Shown: in pieces, positions 7,871 to 15,927 of the stretch
Position numbering within the stretch: position 1 is the stretch's first letter
How the letters are laid out: every line of letters begins with the position of its first letter
Notes under the pieces: generated by a model
Told to the model about the DNA's origin: nothing
Database searches by the model: none
Seen by the model: the letters and a program-made list of their open reading frames with translations, nothing else
Assembly (NCBI GenBank): GCA_052144935.1
Contig: JBKQPR010000040.1
Span: forward strand, 1 to 54,635
From: JOPF133 sp052144935
GTDB lineage: Bacteria; Acidobacteriota; Terriglobia; Bryobacterales; Bryobacteraceae
Direction: 5' to 3'
Length of the DNA stretch: 54,635 bases
Position numbers and translations under genes: made by a program

Positions 7871-9343
7871 CTACTGCCCCGCTCCCGCCGGCTTGGCCTC
7901 GGTGATCCCCAGGTCGGTCAGCACTTTGGGATTGGCTTCGTCCATGGCCAGCAGGTTGTGGCAGGCGTTGCAGTCCTGGGTGATGGAGCTGCCGTCCTTG
8001 GCGTTGTGGCTGCCATCGTGGCAGCGGAAACAGCCGGGGAAATCGGTGTGGCCTACGTTCACCGGGTATTTGCCCCAGGTCACGTTCATTTCGGGGAAAA
8101 TGTTGCGGTCCCAAATGGCGAGCACCTCTTTGGCCGCCACTGTCACTTCCGCCTGGCGCTGGGCCCATACGGCCGGATAGCTCTGCTGGTAGAACTGCGC
8201 AAAGGCCGCCGGAATCTTTTGCGCCGCCTCGTCGCGCGTCTGGTAGTCCGCTTTCAGAATTTCGGTGGCCTTCTTCTTGGCCATCGGAAGCGCGGCGGAG
8301 ATCGCCCCGGCAGCCATGGCCTTGTCGAGGGCCCGCTCCGGGAGGTCGTAGCTGTGGGACGGGCGGTTGTGGCAGTCCATGCAATCCATCTCGCGCACAG
8401 TCAGGCCGGGAGGATCGTCAACCGGACCCACTTTCACATCCGCCGTGGCGTAAACCGTCTTCTTACCGTTGACGGTGTATTCCACCCATGGAATGTTCTG
8501 GCGGGCTTCGTCGGAGTGGCCGTAGCGAATCGAAGTACCGAGGCCCAGGTGCGTGCCGTGAATCCCGATGCCGTTGTTGCCGCCGCCGATGCGCATCAGC
8601 AGCACGGTCTTGGTGAGCGTGTTGGTTTCGTCGCCGGCATACTTGGGAATCACCTTGATGCGGTCTTCGCTGTACTTCTGCGGCCAGTGGCACTCCTCGC
8701 AGGTTTCGCGCGCGGGGCGCAGGTTGTGGACCGGAGTGGGAATCGGCCGTGGGTAGGTGTTGAAGGTGACCGCGAAGACCTGCCCGACGCCCGAGAGCTT
8801 GCTCTTCACGAACCATCCGGCGCCCGGCCCGATGTGGCATTTCACGCACTCCACTTTAGAGTGCGGCGAATCCTGGTAGGCGGTGTATTCCGGCTGCATC
8901 ACGGTGTGGCAGGTTTCGCCGCAGAAGGTCACCGAATCCATGTAATTCACCGCGCCGTAAGTGACCTGGCTGGCGATCGTCACGTTGATCACGGTGGTGG
9001 CGCCAATGAAATACACCAGCCGCCGCACCTCCAGGTTTCGCCAGGTGAGCGGAAGGTCCGCCGGAAGGATGCCGGCACGCCCCTCGCGCCTGTGTTTCAG
9101 CCAGATCCCCAGCGGAATCATCAGCAGGCCCACGAAAAAGGGCCCCGGGATGGTCAGAAAGGCGAGAATCCCCACGTAGGGGTTCTGGGTTGTGCCGCGC
9201 AGCGTGGTGGGCAGCAGGAACAGCCAGAAAATCGTGGCGGTGGTGACGATCACCACACCCGCCAGGCTGATCCAGTTATTCGACAGGTGGATGACCGGGG
9301 ACAGCCATCCCCGGTTCTTGCGATTGGGTTGATTTGGGGTCAT
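7871..9343 (-). CDS. NapC/NirT-family membrane multihaem cytochrome c (six haem motifs)
   Basis: The 490-residue protein has three hydrophobic helices (about 25-45, 55-82 and 108-126) followed by a periplasmic multihaem part. Haem motifs are CGETCH at 141 (unusual CX3CH spacing) and CXXCH at 166, 215, 321, 438 and 458. NapC/NirT proteins oxidise membrane quinol and pass electrons to periplasmic partners. The three-helix, extended multihaem form resembles Geobacter ImcH, which carries seven haem motifs, more than the NapC of nitrate reductase. It is last in a six-gene minus-strand operon and starts 15 bases after the upstream gene. The electron acceptor is not evident; no terminal reductase is encoded nearby. 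Confidence 0.85.
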   Translation of the reverse strand: MTPNQPNRKNRGWLSPVIHLSNNWISLAGVVIVTTATIFWLFLLPTTLRGTTQNPYVGILAFLTIPGPFFVGLLMIPLGIWLKHRREGRAGILPADLPLTWRNLEVRRLVYFIGATTVINVTIASQVTYGAVNYMDSVTFCGETCHTVMQPEYTAYQDSPHSKVECVKCHIGPGAGWFVKSKLSGVGQVFAVTFNTYPRPIPTPVHNLRPARETCEECHWPQKYSEDRIKVIPKYAGDETNTLTKTVLLMRIGGGNNGIGIHGTHLGLGTSIRYGHSDEARQNIPWVEYTVNGKKTVYATADVKVGPVDDPPGLTVREMDCMDCHNRPSHSYDLPERALDKAMAAGAISAALPMAKKKATEILKADYQTRDEAAQKIPAAFAQFYQQSYPAVWAQRQAEVTVAAKEVLAIWDRNIFPEMNVTWGKYPVNVGHTDFPGCFRCHDGSHNAKDGSSITQDCNACHNLLAMDEANPKVLTDLGITEAKPAGAGQ

Positions 9344-9357
9344 TTATCTTTTAATTA

Positions 9358-11118
9358 TCAGTCCCCCGGCACTTTGGCGTGCTGGGGACCGGTAACCGCG
9401 TGCGGCTCCAGAGCCGGACCCGGTTCCGGCTCCGGCTCCGCATTCTTGATGGTAACGCCGGTCAAAAAGGCAGTGTTCAGCGGGTAGACCTCGGGATCGA
9501 AAATAACCGAGTAGAGATGCCACACCACAATCGCCAGAGTGGCCAGCAGGGCCTCGTAAAAGTGGATGGAGGTGGCTACATCCAGCCAGACCTTGGGCAG
9601 CAGCTTCATGATCAGGGTGTTGGCCCATAGCAGCAAGCCCGAAGCGATCATCACCACCGCGCCCCACACCACGGCCCAGTATTCGGCCTTCTCCACGTAG
9701 CTGTGGGCGGAGCGCCCCGGAGGCGTATCGCCCAAGCCCAGATTATACGCGAAGTTGGAGAGCGCCTCGCGCGGGTCGTCGATATTGGGCAGCATCTCCT
9801 TCCAGTGCCGGCGCAAGTTGCGGTTGACGATCAGCGCGACCAGGTGGGTGAGCGAGACCGCGATGAACACCGCCGCCGCCACGCGGTGGATCAGGCTGCG
9901 CATGGAGTACTTGCCTTCCAGCAGCAGCAGCGGGCGCGCCCACAACTGGTCCGGATACTTCAGCGCGAAGCCGGTCCACACCAGGGTGATGAACGAGATC
10001 GCCAGCACGGCGTGCTGGACGCGCTCGAAGGGCAGCATGCGCACTTCCGCGTGGGGGTGCGCGACGAGCGCCAGGTGCGCCGCGCGGGACCCGTGGGCTT
10101 TCTGCGCGGGGGCCGGCCGCCGGAATCGTGCGCGCAGCAGCTTGCGCACCCAATCCCCGCCGTTGTGCAGCAGCATCAGCCCGATGGTGACCGGGATGAG
10201 CAGCAGGTAGAACTGGCGCACCCAGCGCAACGCGGCCGGCTCGGTCTTGCCCTGCGCCACGTGCACCTGGCTGATGGCGAAGCGGGTTCCGGCACCCGGA
10301 TGGCACTGGCCGCACGTCTTGGGCAGGTTCTTGGCGTTGATGGTCGATTTCGGGTCGGATGAGGGCAGAATGTTGTGGACTCCGTGGCAACTGGCGCAAT
10401 TGGCCACCGTCTGCGACCCTTCCTTGGCAGCCAGCCCGTGGAACGACGAATCGAAGCTCACCAGCCGGTCCGAGGGCAGCCCGAACTTGCGCGTCAACAG
10501 CACGTCGCCGTGGCAGCTTCCGCAGGTGTCGCGGATGTGCGCCGCATTCACCGGAGAAGCGCCGCTGGTGTGCTTGATAATCTTATGCTCGCCGTGGCAA
10601 TCGGTACACAGAGGCGCCTGGGTGATGCCGCGCGCCAGCGCCTGGCCGTGTACGCTGGCCCGGTACTGCTCGACCACCTCGCTGTGGCACATTCCGCAGG
10701 TGTCCGGAACGGCCATGCGGAAGACCTGCGATTTGGGAGACAGCAGTTCGTGCGCGCTGCCGTGGCACAGGGCGCAATCCGGCGCCCCTTCATTGCCCGC
10801 CTTGCGCGCCAGGCCGTGCACGCCGCTGGCATAATCGCCGGCTTGGCCGGCATGGCAGGCGGTGCAAACCGGTTTCGGAATGTTGGCCGGATGGGGATAC
10901 TTGTCGTGAGATTCGTGGCAGGTGTCGCAGGGAAGCCCCGCGTGGGCGCTCTTTTCCAGCTTCTGGCCCTGGTCATGGCAGGACGTGCATTCCACCGGCG
11001 GGTCGGCGGCCGCGCGCAGGTTGGCAGACGCCCCCAGCAACATCAGAAACAGCGAACCGGGCAGCCATAGCCTGCCGGCGGTGAACGAGGGGAAAGCGCA
11101 ATGCGCCCGGTTCGCCAT
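9358..11118 (-). CDS. Nine-haem cytochrome c fused to cytochrome b membrane domain (CbcL-like)
   Basis: 586 residues. A signal peptide or anchor (about 15-37) precedes nine CXXCH motifs at residues 44, 64, 85, 115, 141, 171, 199, 241 and 269. The C-terminal half (about 300-560) has four or five hydrophobic helices with conserved histidines, matching the cytochrome b561/HydC-FdnI type. The nine-haem c plus b-type fusion is the architecture reported for Geobacter CbcL, an inner-membrane quinol oxidase used with low-potential acceptors. It lies between the NapC-like gene and a small membrane protein in one operon. Orthology to CbcL is inferred from architecture only. The C-terminal tail is Glu/Pro-rich. 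Confidence 0.85.
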   Translation of the reverse strand: MANRAHCAFPSFTAGRLWLPGSLFLMLLGASANLRAAADPPVECTSCHDQGQKLEKSAHAGLPCDTCHESHDKYPHPANIPKPVCTACHAGQAGDYASGVHGLARKAGNEGAPDCALCHGSAHELLSPKSQVFRMAVPDTCGMCHSEVVEQYRASVHGQALARGITQAPLCTDCHGEHKIIKHTSGASPVNAAHIRDTCGSCHGDVLLTRKFGLPSDRLVSFDSSFHGLAAKEGSQTVANCASCHGVHNILPSSDPKSTINAKNLPKTCGQCHPGAGTRFAISQVHVAQGKTEPAALRWVRQFYLLLIPVTIGLMLLHNGGDWVRKLLRARFRRPAPAQKAHGSRAAHLALVAHPHAEVRMLPFERVQHAVLAISFITLVWTGFALKYPDQLWARPLLLLEGKYSMRSLIHRVAAAVFIAVSLTHLVALIVNRNLRRHWKEMLPNIDDPREALSNFAYNLGLGDTPPGRSAHSYVEKAEYWAVVWGAVVMIASGLLLWANTLIMKLLPKVWLDVATSIHFYEALLATLAIVVWHLYSVIFDPEVYPLNTAFLTGVTIKNAEPEPEPGPALEPHAVTGPQHAKVPGD

Positions 11119-11122
11119 GACC

Positions 11123-11407
11123 CTATTCCACGATTTTGGCGCCGTTCATCCAGCCGTAATAAACGTAGAACGCCGCGAGCACCACCCCGAAAACGAGCGT
11201 GATGACGGTGAGCATTTTGCCCCACTTATCGATCTGGTCCAGTTTGCTGGCAATCTGGGTCTGTTGTTGCGCTACGGCTCCGCTATCCAGCACGTGGATA
11301 TTGTCGTCTTCCTTAGACGACACTATTTTGCGCCAAACCACCAGCGCCAGCACCACCGCCGCCATGACGGACCAGAGAACCACGAAGGGAACGAAATTAG
11401 TCGGCAT
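11123..11407 (-). CDS. Small two-helix membrane protein of the cytochrome operon
   Basis: 94 residues with hydrophobic helices at about 6-25 and 66-85. Between them is a polar stretch with heptad-like spacing (QQQTQIASKLDQIDKWGKM). No haem motif or known family was recognised. It ends four bases before the nine-haem cytochrome starts, so it is probably co-translated and may be an accessory or assembly subunit of the membrane complex. A small start-associated purine run lies upstream of the ATG. Confidence 0.75.
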   Translation of the reverse strand: MPTNFVPFVVLWSVMAAVVLALVVWRKIVSSKEDDNIHVLDSGAVAQQQTQIASKLDQIDKWGKMLTVITLVFGVVLAAFYVYYGWMNGAKIVE

Positions 11408-11432
11408 GAGTCATCTCCTGGTTAGAATTCCA

Positions 11433-11831
11433 CTAATTGATTTCAGGCGCGATGGCCGCGGTTTGTTCCGCACCCGCCGCGCCCACGAACTGTTTGTCGA
11501 AGGTCTTCCCGGTGGCTTCCTCGATCACGTCCACTACCAGCACGAGGTATGCATCGAGCGCGCATTGCACCTGCTGCCGGGTCTCGCAGGAGCCGTCGGC
11601 GGCCTGGTCGGCGCAAACCGAGCAGACGTTCCGGCGGATGGCTTCGATGTATTGGGTGATGTCGTCGCTCTTTACCGTTTGGATGGCCTGAGCCACCTGC
11701 GGAAAGAGCCGGAACAGAGCGCAACGGGCGGGTTCTTCCAGGCCACATTCTCCATCCACGGTGCGGTCGGTGCAAACCCTGCAAATCCGGTTTCGGATGA
11801 TAGCCTCCAACTCTACTAATGAGTGCTCCAT
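11433..11831 (-). CDS. Internally duplicated Cys-cluster protein, possible Fe-S or metal site
   Basis: 132 residues. The pattern CRVCTDRTVDGECGLEEPARC is repeated 50-odd residues later as CSVCADQAADGSC followed by QQVQC. Both read C-x2-C-x8-C-x7-C (about), followed by a hydrophobic helix. The duplication suggests two similar metal or Fe-S sites in one soluble domain. There is no signal peptide, so it is probably cytoplasmic. I do not recognise the family. Its place inside the cytochrome operon suggests a redox or regulatory role on the cytoplasmic side, which is inference. Confidence 0.75.
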   Translation of the reverse strand: MEHSLVELEAIIRNRICRVCTDRTVDGECGLEEPARCALFRLFPQVAQAIQTVKSDDITQYIEAIRRNVCSVCADQAADGSCETRQQVQCALDAYLVLVVDVIEEATGKTFDKQFVGAAGAEQTAAIAPEIN

Positions 11832-11898
11832 ATCGGGATCCTCTCTCCCGGAAACCTTACGTACTGCACGCGGAAGTCCATGCCGGGGATCGCCTAAC

Positions 11899-12336
11899 CT
11901 ATTGGAATTTACAGCGTTTGGACCCGGACGGCCGATGGGATGGGGCTATTGCCGCAGGGACAGCACGGGGATTGGGGGAAATGCCGCCTAGAACGGCGCT
12001 GCTATGGGGTTTTGCAACGCGCAGGGACGCCGCCATGATAGCCAGCATCACGGTGCCGATGGGATCCTCGCCGGACACCACCGAAACGATTCCGGCCTCC
12101 CAGGCCTGCGCCAGCAGCCGCGGGTCCCGGCGGGTGATGAGCACCACCCGCTCCGGATTGGACACGGGGAGGGACAGGCTCTCGAAGGCCTCTTCGTCCA
12201 GAACCAGCACGCACTGCCGCGCAGGGTCCGGCAGGGCGACGGTTTCGACGGTACACGCCCAGGTGTGGGCCAAAGCCTCCCTCACCGCGAGCGCGTAAGC
12301 GCCGTCCGCGATCGCCAACTGAACCGTCTGCATCAT
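11899..12336 (-). CDS. Response-regulator receiver-like protein, stand-alone
   Basis: About 145 residues. The layout fits a CheY-type receiver: VQLAIADGAYALAVREAL at the start, a CVLVLDEEAF strand in the middle, VVLITRRDPRLLAQAWEAG and an IVSVVSGEDP strand near the end. The usual acidic pair and phospho-acceptor Asp are not clearly conserved (ADGA replaces the DD motif), so it may be a pseudo-receiver. The start at 12336 (MQTV...) is preferred to the in-frame start at 12390 because the fold begins there. There is no output domain. It sits second in the cytochrome operon. Confidence 0.6.
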   Translation of the reverse strand: MMQTVQLAIADGAYALAVREALAHTWACTVETVALPDPARQCVLVLDEEAFESLSLPVSNPERVVLITRRDPRLLAQAWEAGIVSVVSGEDPIGTVMLAIMAASLRVAKPHSSAVLGGISPNPRAVPAAIAPSHRPSGSKRCKFQ

Positions 12337-12398
12337 AGCCGATTCCACTGGTCCCAGAGCGCACCCCCCGGAGGGCACCCCAGGAGACACCCCGATGA

Positions 12399-12629
12399 CT
12401 ACTTCTTTTCCTGGTAACCGTCCAGGGACTTGTGCGCGGAATAGTACTTGCCGGCGTCGGTCAGGTTCTTGGTCATGACATCTTTATCGGCGGAAACCTT
12501 CTCGTGGCAGTACACGCAGGTCTTCTTCGTCGATTTCGCATATTCCGCTTTGCCATACGAGGCTGTAGAGCAAACCAGAAAACCGCCCAGCACAATCGCT
12601 GCGGGCACGATTACCTTCCAATTGGACAT
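12399..12629 (-). CDS. Small secreted monohaem cytochrome c
   Basis: 76 residues with an N-terminal signal segment (about 5-24), then one CVYCH haem motif near residue 38 and a lysine-rich tail. It is first in the operon. GGAGG lies five bases before the ATG, and a sigma-54 promoter lies just beyond. It could act as the periplasmic electron carrier that accepts electrons from the NapC-like or CbcL-like membrane proteins. No distal Met ligand is obvious after the motif apart from the Met in KDVMTKN. Confidence 0.85.
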   Translation of the reverse strand: MSNWKVIVPAAIVLGGFLVCSTASYGKAEYAKSTKKTCVYCHEKVSADKDVMTKNLTDAGKYYSAHKSLDGYQEKK

Positions 12630-12649
12630 GTAACCTCCAACAGCGAGGC

Positions 12650-12665
12650 TGCAATTGACGCGCCA
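12650..12665 (-). promoter_or_regulatory. Sigma-54 (RpoN) promoter of the cytochrome operon
   Basis: On the minus strand the site reads TGGCGCGTCAATTGCA. It has the -24 GG and -12 GC doublets with exactly ten bases between them, and TTGCA matches the -12 consensus. Transcription would start near 12639, giving a leader of about ten bases that just covers the GGAGG ribosome site of the monohaem cytochrome gene. The divergent neighbour at 12798 encodes a sigma-54 activator. Confidence 0.8.
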
Positions 12666-12716
12666 CCCGCTAACTCCTGCTTTCTGTCGGGTTTAGAGGC
12701 CATGGCCGCATCGGTT

Positions 12717-12732
12717 GGGGGTAATTTCCCCC
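12717..12732. promoter_or_regulatory. Candidate upstream activator site for the sigma-54 regulator
   Basis: GGGGGTAATTTCCCCC is an inverted repeat with 5-base arms about 80-90 bases upstream of the predicted operon start, the normal distance for an enhancer-binding protein. A second small repeat, ACGCAGAATGCGT, lies at 12760-12772. Which of them the activator binds is not shown by sequence. Confidence 0.5.
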
Positions 12733-12797
12733 GAAAACGGCGCTCCGTTGGGCCAATTGACGCAGAATGCGTTCTATAATCGGACAAGCAGCACTCT

Positions 12798-14141
12798 ATG
12801 TCGAAACTAACCCCGGGGTGGCAAAAGACCAGTGTCCTGGAAGCGGTCTTCGACCAACTTTCCGATGCACTGGTTCTTTACGACCCGGAATTCCGAATTA
12901 CGGGCGTGAATCGCTCCGCCGAAAAACTCTTTGGGATGTCTTCCGAAGAGATGCTCGGCAAACACTGCCAGGATATCTTCGGGTGCTCGCTGTGCGAGCC
13001 GGGTTGCGGCGTGCTGGTGGGGTTGAACCAGGCCCCCGCGGCGCCCAACACCACGGTCCGCCTGCACACCTCCAACGGCATGGAGCGCGTGGTGGTGATG
13101 CGCACCAACCAGATGTTCGACGACAAGGGCCAGCTCTCCGGGGTGGTGGCCACCATCAAGGACGTCACCGAGGAGGCCGCGCCGCAAAAGCGCGAGGTGA
13201 TCGCCGAATCCGGCCCCATGCGCGAAGTGCTCAACTTCGTGCGCCGGGTATCGGCCAGCGAGGCCACCACCATCCTGTTGGAGGGCGAGAACGGCACGGG
13301 CAAGGACCTGGTCGCCAAGACCCTGCACTACCAAAGCGCGCGCCAGGCCGAGCCGTTCATCGCCATCAACTGCGCGGCCATCCCGGAGACGCTGCTGGAA
13401 AGCGAGCTGTTCGGTTACGAAAAGGGCGCCTTCACCGACGCGCGGTCGCAGAAACGCGGAATTTTCGAGTTGGCCGACAAGGGAACCCTGTTCCTCGACG
13501 AAATCGGCGAGATTCCCCTGATGCTGCAGGCCAAGCTGCTGCGCGTGCTGGAGGAGCAGAATTTCCGCCGGCTGGGCGGGCTGAAGGACATACACCTGGA
13601 CCTGCGCGTGGTGGCGGCCACCAACAAGAATCTGCGGGAAGCGGTGAAGGAAGGCGCTTTCCGGCAGGATCTCTATTTCCGGCTCAACGTGATCCAGATC
13701 CTGATTCCGCCGCTACGCGACCGCGAGGAGGACATCCTTCCGCTGGCCCGCTTTTTCATCGAGCATTACAACCGCAAGTTCAAGCGCAGCATCGAAGGGG
13801 TGAGCGACGCCGCCGCGAACCTTCTCCTGGCCCACGACTGGCCCGGCAACGTGCGCGAGTTGCGCAACGCCGTTGAGCGGGCCATGATTCTGGAAGACTC
13901 GGCGCTGATCACGCCCCCCAGCCTGCCCATTACGGTCTCGCGCCCGGAGGGGGACATGCCCGTGCCCGTTTCGATCATCCAGGGGCTTCCGGCGGATGGG
14001 CTGTCGCTCGAAGACCACGAGCGCACCCTGCTGGCGCGGGCCCTGGAAAAGACCAGCGGCAACCAGACCCAGGCGGCGCGCCTGCTACGCATCACCCGCG
14101 ACACCCTTCGCTACAAGATGAAGAAGTTCAATCTGCGGTGA
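12798..14141 (+). CDS. Sigma-54-dependent transcriptional activator (PAS-AAA+-Fis)
   Basis: 447 residues. An N-terminal PAS domain (about 12-125) carries a Cys cluster HCQDIFGCSLCEPGCG, a plausible redox or Fe-S sensor. The AAA+ domain (about 135-365) has Walker A GENGTGKD, the sigma-54 contact loop GAFTDA (variant of GAFTGA), Walker B GTLFLDEIGE and NVIQI/LPPLR-type sensor motifs. A Fis-type helix-turn-helix ends the protein (NQTQAARLLRITRDTLRYKMKK). It is divergent from the cytochrome operon with a sigma-54 promoter between, so it almost certainly controls that operon. A TATAAT hexamer at 12775-12780 may be its own -10. Confidence 0.92.
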   Translation: MSKLTPGWQKTSVLEAVFDQLSDALVLYDPEFRITGVNRSAEKLFGMSSEEMLGKHCQDIFGCSLCEPGCGVLVGLNQAPAAPNTTVRLHTSNGMERVVVMRTNQMFDDKGQLSGVVATIKDVTEEAAPQKREVIAESGPMREVLNFVRRVSASEATTILLEGENGTGKDLVAKTLHYQSARQAEPFIAINCAAIPETLLESELFGYEKGAFTDARSQKRGIFELADKGTLFLDEIGEIPLMLQAKLLRVLEEQNFRRLGGLKDIHLDLRVVAATNKNLREAVKEGAFRQDLYFRLNVIQILIPPLRDREEDILPLARFFIEHYNRKFKRSIEGVSDAAANLLLAHDWPGNVRELRNAVERAMILEDSALITPPSLPITVSRPEGDMPVPVSIIQGLPADGLSLEDHERTLLARALEKTSGNQTQAARLLRITRDTLRYKMKKFNLR

Positions 14142-14142
14142 G

Positions 14143-14186
14143 GGGAGCGGGAGCCGGATGGCTGTGGCGGGGGCTGTCCCGCTCCC
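14143..14186 (+). terminator. Stem-loop directly after the activator gene
   Basis: GGGAGCGGGA (14143-14152) pairs with TCCCGCTCCC (14177-14186) and begins right after the stop codon. No T-run follows, so it may stabilise the 3' end more than terminate. Confidence 0.45.
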
Positions 14187-14302
14187 GAGTGCACGCCTGA
14201 CATGGGCGTTATAAACAAGCCCGGCATGGCTGTCGCGGGGGCCTCTGCGGGCAGGCGTTTTTTCGTGCCAGGTGAACCCGGAAATTCCCAAGAGACGTCA
14301 GT

Positions 14303-14336
14303 TTCCGATAAGCCACTTCACGAGCGCTTATCGGAA
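14303..14336. repeat. 11-bp inverted repeat with 12-base loop
   Basis: TTCCGATAAGC (14303-14313) and GCTTATCGGAA (14326-14336) are perfect complements in the 340-base gap between the activator gene and the zinc-ribbon gene. It could be an operator or attenuator; nothing else is seen in this gap. Confidence 0.5.
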
Positions 14337-14485
14337 CCGACCCGGTTCCCCGTTCGCGGTTTTGAGGCTCTGCCCAGTAGAGCGTGGAAACATCCGATCG
14401 GGGGCCGAATGATAACTCTCGTTAGGTGCATTAAGTCTACTACCGGCAAGACCCATTTTCAGACCGCCAGGTATTTAATGGAGGA

Positions 14486-14770
14486 ATGGCGGTTCGACGA
14501 ATGTGGAAGTGCCCCGGTTGTCGGGAAGCAGTCGACGATCATTTTGACATCTGCTGGAAATGCGGCGAAACCAAACCCGAGGTCACCAGCGCGGAGTATT
14601 TGACCACCGAGGATCTGGCTCAGGAAGGATCTACCCGGGGCATCGGCTTCTTTAAATGGCGAAACCACTGGATTACGGTACCGCTGGGGCTACTCTTCCT
14701 CTTCGTGGCTTTCGGTCTCGGATACAGGTTATTTGAGCTCATGTTCGGCGGGGTTTCCCGTCCGCGCTAG
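14486..14770 (+). CDS. Zinc-ribbon membrane protein, small
   Basis: 94 residues. Two CxxC pairs (CPGC and CWKC, separated by 14 residues) form a zinc ribbon at the N-terminus. A single hydrophobic helix (about 64-86) lies near the C-terminus. GGAGG is almost touching the ATG at 14486, so the ATG at 14501 (starting MWKCPGC, the usual beginning of such ribbons) is a credible alternative. Function is unknown. Confidence 0.65.
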   Translation: MAVRRMWKCPGCREAVDDHFDICWKCGETKPEVTSAEYLTTEDLAQEGSTRGIGFFKWRNHWITVPLGLLFLFVAFGLGYRLFELMFGGVSRPR

Positions 14771-15573
14771 ATCAACTGCCCGATCAAATGTCCCTAAGCT
14801 TGCCGCGGGCCTATTTGTCCAGTCCTAACCCGATGCCCGGAGTTTTACGCGCGCGCAGGATGTTTTGGCGGGCCGCTCGCATCCAGCCGGTACAGTCTGG
14901 CCGAGTTCGTCGTTTACTGTCAGGGGGCGCGCGGAAACAATGCCAATTTCGGCGCGATAGGCGGGTGCCACGGAGCCACGGATTCGGAGCGTTGACGACC
15001 TGATGAAGCAGCACCCGCCGCCGGGGGGGCGGCGTCCCGATAGCCCCACGGGCGGGGACGCGGTACGACACTCCATACCAGACTCCAAATTCCCTCTTGC
15101 CGACCTCACCGGCCTCGGAGTATGATGCCGATCTGCGCCAACTACTCAGGGTCTCGCGGAAGGAGAACCTTGCCACAGCGGCACTGCTTTTCGTCGATCG
15201 CGATACCGACAAGGAACACTCCGATCAAGGCTACGGCCTGATGTTCGGCGCGGCCGATCTCGATGCCAGACACAGCCGGTTCTCCAGGTCAACCAGTTCA
15301 GATTGACGGCGCGGGAGGGCGGCCTATGCGTTGAATCCAGCCGGGCAGGGGACAAACTCGTCTCCCGGCCGCTGAGTCAACCCTCGGCGGCAGGCGTGGT
15401 TGTGTGTCCGCCCGGCCGGCCAGCCGGCCCTGGCGTCCGGCCCCCGCGCCGGGAATGGCTCCTTTTATCGCGCGCCAAGAAGAATATCGACCCCTCACCC
15501 ATCATGTGGGAGATCTACCGCCGAGCAACCTTCCTCTTGACATCCAAAAGGAAAAGCGCGATGCTTCTCTTGG
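14771..15573. other. Long intergenic region without a recognised gene
   Basis: Short frames exist (for example 15097-15306, with DADLRQLLRVSRKENLA) but none shows a family pattern, and both strands are interrupted. GC-rich palindromic stretches occur near 15400-15440. The right end contains the padR promoter region. Confidence 0.4.
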
Positions 15574-15578
15574 ATGTC
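15539..15578 (+). promoter_or_regulatory. Inverted repeat spanning the padR start, candidate PadR operator
   Basis: GACATCCAA (15539-15547) and TTGGATGTC (15570-15578) are perfect 9-base arms 22 bases apart. The second arm contains the padR ATG. TTGACA at 15537-15542 could be a -35 element. PadR proteins typically autorepress through spaced ATGT/ACAT inverted sites, and both arms contain these. Confidence 0.55.
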
Positions 15579-15918
15579 TAAAGGTGAAGGAAAACCGGAT
15601 ATTCTGCAAGGCACGCTCGACCTGATGGTGCTGCGGACGCTCGAAAACATGGGGCAGCAGCACGGCTTCGGGCTGGCCAAACGCATTCAGCAGATTGCCC
15701 AGGGCGCGCTGGATCTCAACCAGGGCACGCTGTATCCGGCGCTGTTGCGGCTGGAGCAGCGCGGGTGGATCCGCTCGAAGTGGGGAGTTTCCGACGCCAA
15801 CCGGCGGGCCAAGTTCTACGAGATCACGCGGCGCGGGCTTCGGCAGGTGGAGAAGGAATCGGAAGACTGGGCGCGCACCGTGGCGATTATGGAGCGCTTT
15901 GCGCGCCTGGCCCAATAG
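15574..15918 (+). CDS. PadR family transcriptional regulator
   Basis: 114 residues, the short PadR form. The winged-helix pattern is clear: DILQGTLDLMVLRTLE, HGFGLAKRIQQ, LNQGTLYPALLRLEQRGWI, and YEITRRGLRQVEKE in the wing, with a C-terminal dimerisation helix. It ends nine bases before the permease gene, so the two form an operon in which the regulator likely controls the transporter. Such padR-permease pairs occur many times in Solibacter-type genomes. Confidence 0.92.
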   Translation: MSKGEGKPDILQGTLDLMVLRTLENMGQQHGFGLAKRIQQIAQGALDLNQGTLYPALLRLEQRGWIRSKWGVSDANRRAKFYEITRRGLRQVEKESEDWARTVAIMERFARLAQ

Positions 15919-15927
15919 GAGGAGACC

